Below, in pieces: positions 60,243 to 64,000 of a DNA stretch of 64,000 nucleotides. The position numbers and the translations under genes were made by a program. The stretch spans positions 1 to 64,000 of the forward strand of contig NZ_JAFBEC010000007.1 of the NCBI RefSeq assembly GCF_016908595.1, written 5' to 3'. The stretch's first letter is position 1. Each line of letters begins with the position of its first letter. The stretch is from Geomicrobium sediminis (GTDB lineage Bacteria; Bacillota; Bacilli; Bacillales; Marinococcaceae). The notes under the pieces were generated by a model. It saw only the letters and a program-made list of their open reading frames with translations, did not search any database and was not told the DNA's origin.

Positions 60243-60707
60243 TTACATCGTTTTTTGTAATAACACGAGTGCTTTCTTGATCTTCGATCGAATTGTTGAA
60301 GCTGGTATTTCTTGTAATCGTGCAATTTCTAGACTAGACATGCCGAGCCAGTATGTCTTATACACAAGGTCATACAAGTCTTCAGGAAGTGAGGTCATCA
60401 TCAGTGACACTTCCACTTTGCTATAATCCGAGAACAACTCTTCAGCAGAACTTCCATCGTCTACAGCCCATCCGTTTTGTTCTCGACTATGTTTTCTTCG
60501 TTCATCAATAAGCATTCGTTTCATCGTTTTGAAAAACCAGGCGCGTTGTTTCGGTAATTCTAATTCAAAAATGTAAGAGTGCTTCATTGAGCGTAGCCAC
60601 GCTTCTTGAATTAAATCATTGGCCTCGTGACTGTCTCGTGCGATTTTGTTCGCAAATGGCAACAAGTGAGGATGCAATTGTTCATAATGTTTAGAATCCA
60701 TGCGCAT
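60243..60707 (-). CDS. ECF-type RNA polymerase sigma factor
   Basis: A 154-aa sigma factor with two domains. Region 2: LPFANKIARDSHEANDLIQEAWLRSM and RAWFFKTMKRMLIDERRKHSR; region 4: LVYKTYWLGMSSLEIARLQEIPASTIRSKIKKAL (two helices, the last is the recognition helix). Start ATG at 60707 with AAGGG seven bases upstream. No transmembrane anti-sigma gene follows; instead the unrecognised repeat protein gene lies 12 nt downstream. The group to which it belongs is not clear. Confidence 0.85.
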   Translation of the reverse strand: MRMDSKHYEQLHPHLLPFANKIARDSHEANDLIQEAWLRSMKHSYIFELELPKQRAWFFKTMKRMLIDERRKHSREQNGWAVDDGSSAEELFSDYSKVEVSLMMTSLPEDLYDLVYKTYWLGMSSLEIARLQEIPASTIRSKIKKALVLLQKTM

Positions 60708-60800
60708 TTGAAGTCCCTTCAATTTGTTGTCTACACTTATGTAACGGTTGAGCGAATAAAACTGACGAAAAAACTTTTAAAAAAATGAAAAAAGATTTAA

Positions 60801-60836
60801 CTCCCCTAAGAATCCTGTTCTTAAGGGAGCATATCG
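60801..60836 (-). terminator. Terminator of sbcC
   Basis: CTCCCcTAAGAA pairs with TTCTTAaGGGAG (11 of 12 pairs), loop 5 nt. On the minus strand it is followed by TTAAATCTTTTTTC. Confidence 0.7.
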
Positions 60837-60838
60837 TA

Positions 60839-63800
60839 CTAATATTCAATGGATGCGGTAGAGCCTTTACCTTCAGCTGTCGCAGGGGTGACAATTAACC
60901 TCGTTTGTAACCGTTCTTGTAGTTCAGGTACGTGACTAATGACACCGACTGCTAAGTGATCCGTTTGGAGTTGTTCCAATGCATGAATGACCGTATCAAG
61001 AAGTTCTGAATCAAGGGTTCCGAAGCCTTCGTCTAAGAAGAAGAATTCTAATGCTTTTTCTCCAGTTAATTGAATTGAAGCCGATAATGATAAGGCGAGA
61101 GCAAGCGACGTCAAGAAGGTTTCTCCTCCAGATAACGACGATGCAGGGCGCTTTTCTCCACCATTAAAGTAGTCAGCAATCATAAATCCACCCGAAGAAT
61201 CTAATACGAGTGCATACCGACCACGTGTTAACGTGTGCAATCGCTCAGAAGCATGCTTTGTGACTTGCACAAGTTGTTCTTCTGCTAAAAAGTCTACGAA
61301 TTCCTTACCTCGAAATACCCGTTCAAGCTCTTCAAAATGAGATAATTTCTGTTCATATTCGTTACAAAGCGTTTCAAGCTCTGTATAGCGTTCATGTTTT
61401 TCTATTAATTGTTCTAACGCAGTTTGCGCATTCGTTCGCTTCTCTTTTAACTGCTCGAGTCGTTCATTACTTTGTTGTAACTCAGAAACAATCCACTCGT
61501 ACTGCTCGGTTGAAATCGTATCCTTACCGATTTGCTCGTTTAATCGTTCAAGATGAAGTTCTACCTTCGAAAGTTGTTGATGAAGACGCTCAACGGCTAA
61601 ATCAATCTGTTCTACTTCTGCTTCTGTCAATCGATATGACTGTAAATTGTCCGCTCGTTCAAATGAGATGAGTGAATCGAGTTTTTGATATGCATTTCCT
61701 TTTTTCTGTTCTTCCCAATCTTGTTCTGCTTTTTGTTTTCTTGAAACGGCGTCTTCTCGTTTCGTTTGATTCGTTAACTGTTCATTCTTGACGTTTTCAT
61801 AGTCTGAAGCTAACTTTTCAACCTCTTTTGCCGTCATTGTTTCATTGTGTTCGAGATTATTTCGTTGTTTCACAACTTCAGCCTGAACGTTCTCTAACGT
61901 TTCGTCTCCTACGAGGTCGCGTACTTTTTTCGTAAAGCTCTCGGTTTCTTTCTTTAAAGACTCACGTTGATGGTCGAGCTTTATTTGCTCTGTTTGTAAC
62001 TCTGACGCTCGTTGTTCAAGCGTTCGCTCATCACGTTGAAGTTGCTCTCGTTCTTTGTGCCACTCCGCTTGTGCTTCCCTTAACGAACGTATTTGCTTTT
62101 CTTCGTCCCTGACATTCGTTTTCTCTCGTTCAAGTGAATCCAATGTCAAAGGCGCAAATTGTACGTACCATTGATCACGAAGTTGAATATACTCGTTGCG
62201 CTTCGTTTCAATGCGTTGTTGTGCTTCCTCATATTGCTTTTTATAATCATTTACCGTTTGTGTTTGGTTTTTAACGCTTTGATTCAGGTGATTAAACTCT
62301 TGAAGTAACGTTTCCGTTTTTGCTTCAATTCGAGCGACCGTTTGTACTTTTTTCTCAAACATTGTGATCCATTGTTGTAACGATTCTAGCATCGTTTCTC
62401 GTTGCAATGATACGTGTTCAACATTGTCGCTTTTCACTTGGACATCTTGAACTGTGATCACAGCTCTCACTCGTTCAGATAACGATTCTAGCGTCCGTTG
62501 ATACGAGGTTGCTTCGTATAATGATTGTAGTTTCTCATATGCAGGTTCTAGATCTTCATGGTTTTCTTTATGTTGATGATGATGTTTGTTAGGGTGGTCA
62601 ACCGATCCACAAACAGGACATGCAGCACCGTCTTCTAGGTGAGCCGCTAAGCTCGCAATAAGTTGATCTTGCTCAGATGACATAGCTTGTTTGACCGTTT
62701 TGATATGCTCTTTTCGGTTACGCTCTAATTCATGTAGCGCGTTGTACCAGTTCACAATATACTCATAGGCCGTTTGCAACCGTTCGGCACGATTGTCCCG
62801 CTCTTTGACGACTTCATCATAACGTTGTTGCTCTTCGTCTCGCTTTTTTTCTTTCGCTTTAACATCTTGTTCATATTCTGTAAGCGCGGATCGTTGCTGA
62901 ATAAGAGGCATAGCAGCTTCACTCGCGTCACGCACGTGTTGATGATGAGATTCTCGCTCAAGTAGTGTCATCAGTTGATCTTCGACCGTTGTCATTTGCG
63001 ATGAACGGTCGCGTATCGTCCGTTGTATTGCTTCTTTTTGGTTGGTTGTTTCGATCACTTGTTGCGCTTGCTTTTTGATTTCAAGGTCGTATTCGTTTAA
63101 TTTACGATGAATCTCTTGAAAGGTCTGTTGTTCTTGCAACAGCTGTTCCACTTGTTGTTGTTTCATCATTAATGAAGGTTCATGTTCACTTCGTTCAGTC
63201 TTTGCAGTTTCATAGCGCATCGCCGCTTGCCTATGCTGCTCTGAACGTTTCGTAACACGTTCGTCGATGTCTTTTTGTTGCTGTTGAAGTTCATTGAGTG
63301 TGTTTGTCGTTTCCTCAAGCGTTTCTAAAAAAGGTTGAACGAGAACGACGAGTTCATGAATTTGCTTCTTTTCAACAGACTCTTGAAGTGATTGTTTCTC
63401 CTCAACGAACTTCGTACGCTCTTTTTCCATCTCTTCTTTTTCTCGTTGCAAACTTATTAGTGACTCAGCCTTTTTAAACTGTCGGTCGAGTTCTTCATTG
63501 TGTTGACTTTCTTTCTTTACGTCATGACCTGCTTTTTCAGCTTGTTGCCTGACTTCTTCTAGCGCTTGTTTAGATGCATCGCCCATTCCTTGCTGTTCGC
63601 GCTCGATCATAAGAATTTCTTGTTTGTGTGTTTGAATGCCTTCTCGAACTTTGTCATTCAATTCATCGCCGTATTTATGCAAGTTGAACAAACGTTGCAA
63701 CATAACTCTTCGGTCAGTTCCTTTTAACTGTAGAAACTCTGAGAATTTATTTTGGGGCAGCACTACAGCACGGGTAAAATCTGATAACTGAAGGCCAATT

Positions 63801-64000
63801 AACTCTTGAACATAGTCATTCATATCGCCAACTTTATCAGCGAGTACGACTGGCTCTTCGGTTAAGTCTACAAATCGTGATCGTGATGTTTGCAACTTGT
63901 CGTCATTTGAACGTTTTACTTTACGCTCAGCAAGGTACGTTCTTCCACCAATTTGGAACGTATAAGAAACAGACGCTTCCTTTTCAGCTTGGTTAATCAT
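60839..64000 (-). CDS. sbcC: Nuclease SbcCD subunit C (SMC-like ATPase), 5' end outside the window
   Basis: The C-terminal 1053 residues or so of SbcC, which with SbcD cuts DNA hairpins and processes double-strand ends. Two long coiled coils flank the zinc hook ACPVCGSVDHPNKH (CPVC). The C-terminal ATPase lobe has the signature SSLSGGETFLTSLALALSLSA, Walker B FFLDEGFGTLD and the H-loop VISHVPEL. The N-terminal Walker A lobe (about 100 residues) lies beyond 64000; the ATG at the very edge is internal, not the start. Confidence 0.93.
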   Translation of the reverse strand: MINQAEKEASVSYTFQIGGRTYLAERKVKRSNDDKLQTSRSRFVDLTEEPVVLADKVGDMNDYVQELIGLQLSDFTRAVVLPQNKFSEFLQLKGTDRRVMLQRLFNLHKYGDELNDKVREGIQTHKQEILMIEREQQGMGDASKQALEEVRQQAEKAGHDVKKESQHNEELDRQFKKAESLISLQREKEEMEKERTKFVEEKQSLQESVEKKQIHELVVLVQPFLETLEETTNTLNELQQQQKDIDERVTKRSEQHRQAAMRYETAKTERSEHEPSLMMKQQQVEQLLQEQQTFQEIHRKLNEYDLEIKKQAQQVIETTNQKEAIQRTIRDRSSQMTTVEDQLMTLLERESHHQHVRDASEAAMPLIQQRSALTEYEQDVKAKEKKRDEEQQRYDEVVKERDNRAERLQTAYEYIVNWYNALHELERNRKEHIKTVKQAMSSEQDQLIASLAAHLEDGAACPVCGSVDHPNKHHHQHKENHEDLEPAYEKLQSLYEATSYQRTLESLSERVRAVITVQDVQVKSDNVEHVSLQRETMLESLQQWITMFEKKVQTVARIEAKTETLLQEFNHLNQSVKNQTQTVNDYKKQYEEAQQRIETKRNEYIQLRDQWYVQFAPLTLDSLEREKTNVRDEEKQIRSLREAQAEWHKEREQLQRDERTLEQRASELQTEQIKLDHQRESLKKETESFTKKVRDLVGDETLENVQAEVVKQRNNLEHNETMTAKEVEKLASDYENVKNEQLTNQTKREDAVSRKQKAEQDWEEQKKGNAYQKLDSLISFERADNLQSYRLTEAEVEQIDLAVERLHQQLSKVELHLERLNEQIGKDTISTEQYEWIVSELQQSNERLEQLKEKRTNAQTALEQLIEKHERYTELETLCNEYEQKLSHFEELERVFRGKEFVDFLAEEQLVQVTKHASERLHTLTRGRYALVLDSSGGFMIADYFNGGEKRPASSLSGGETFLTSLALALSLSASIQLTGEKALEFFFLDEGFGTLDSELLDTVIHALEQLQTDHLAVGVISHVPELQERLQTRLIVTPATAEGKGSTASIEY

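Noticed and set aside
1-64000. CRISPR arrays, tRNA or rRNA genes, prophage
   Set aside because: No regularly spaced repeats, tRNA-like or rRNA-like sequence, or phage structural genes were found; only an integrase fragment at 44856 suggests a past element.

Overview
The window looks like chromosomal DNA from an aerobic, endospore-forming member of the Bacillaceae. The left end follows the Bacillus ypsC - rnpB (type B RNase P RNA) - gpsB - cotD - yprB/yprA order. There is also a Rap-Phr signalling cassette, a ykkC (guanidine-I) riboswitch and a CcpA cre site. Very acidic secreted proteins (PQQ dehydrogenase-like lipoprotein, class F sortase, MPQTG surface protein) suggest an alkaliphilic or halotolerant lifestyle; that is inference. 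No rRNA, tRNA, CRISPR array or intact mobile element was seen.

Layout. 1-9.6 kb (mostly minus): CoA-binding protein, rRNA methyltransferase YpsC, RNase P RNA, RNase H-like protein, GpsB, coat protein CotD, the mitomycin-repair pair MrfB/MrfA, a PabB-PabC fusion and a 56-aa protein. 9.9-12.7 kb (plus): kynU-kynB-kynA, tryptophan to anthranilate. 12.8-20.4 kb: MBL hydrolase, RecQ, an SDR, a run of small membrane proteins, a broken lipoprotein gene, and a TetR/MFS pair sharing one operator sequence.

20.5-29.8 kb is a sugar-acid locus. A minus-strand operon encodes a TRAP importer, an FAH-fold dehydratase-like enzyme, an aldehyde dehydrogenase and a two-gene UxaA-type dehydratase. A divergent plus-strand set encodes an AraC regulator, an SDR and an FAH-fold hydrolase. 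A cre site and a perfect palindrome lie between them. 29.8-36.6 kb: a shortened MFS protein with its regulator, the riboswitch-controlled guanidinium exporter pair YkkC/YkkD, intact and broken acetyltransferases, an SDR/TetR pair, and rap-phr. 36.8-42.8 kb: a drug-efflux-type MFS protein and a four-gene operon resembling aliB-badI-aliA-badH (cyclohexanecarboxylate degradation).

42.9-50.3 kb is a cell-surface region: PQQ-dehydrogenase-like lipoprotein, integrase remnant, class F sortase, MPQTG-anchored duplicated protein, ECF sigma/anti-sigma pair and a sigma-54 activator. 50.3-55.8 kb: MaoC protein, DbpA helicase, M20 peptidase and an oligopeptide-binding lipoprotein. 55.8-58.9 kb is gene-poor and decayed, with two pseudogenes and a GC-rich palindromic repeat. 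58.9-60.7 kb holds an ECF-type sigma factor operon with an unrecognised repeat protein and a 38-aa protein, the best candidate here for something undescribed. The window ends inside sbcC.
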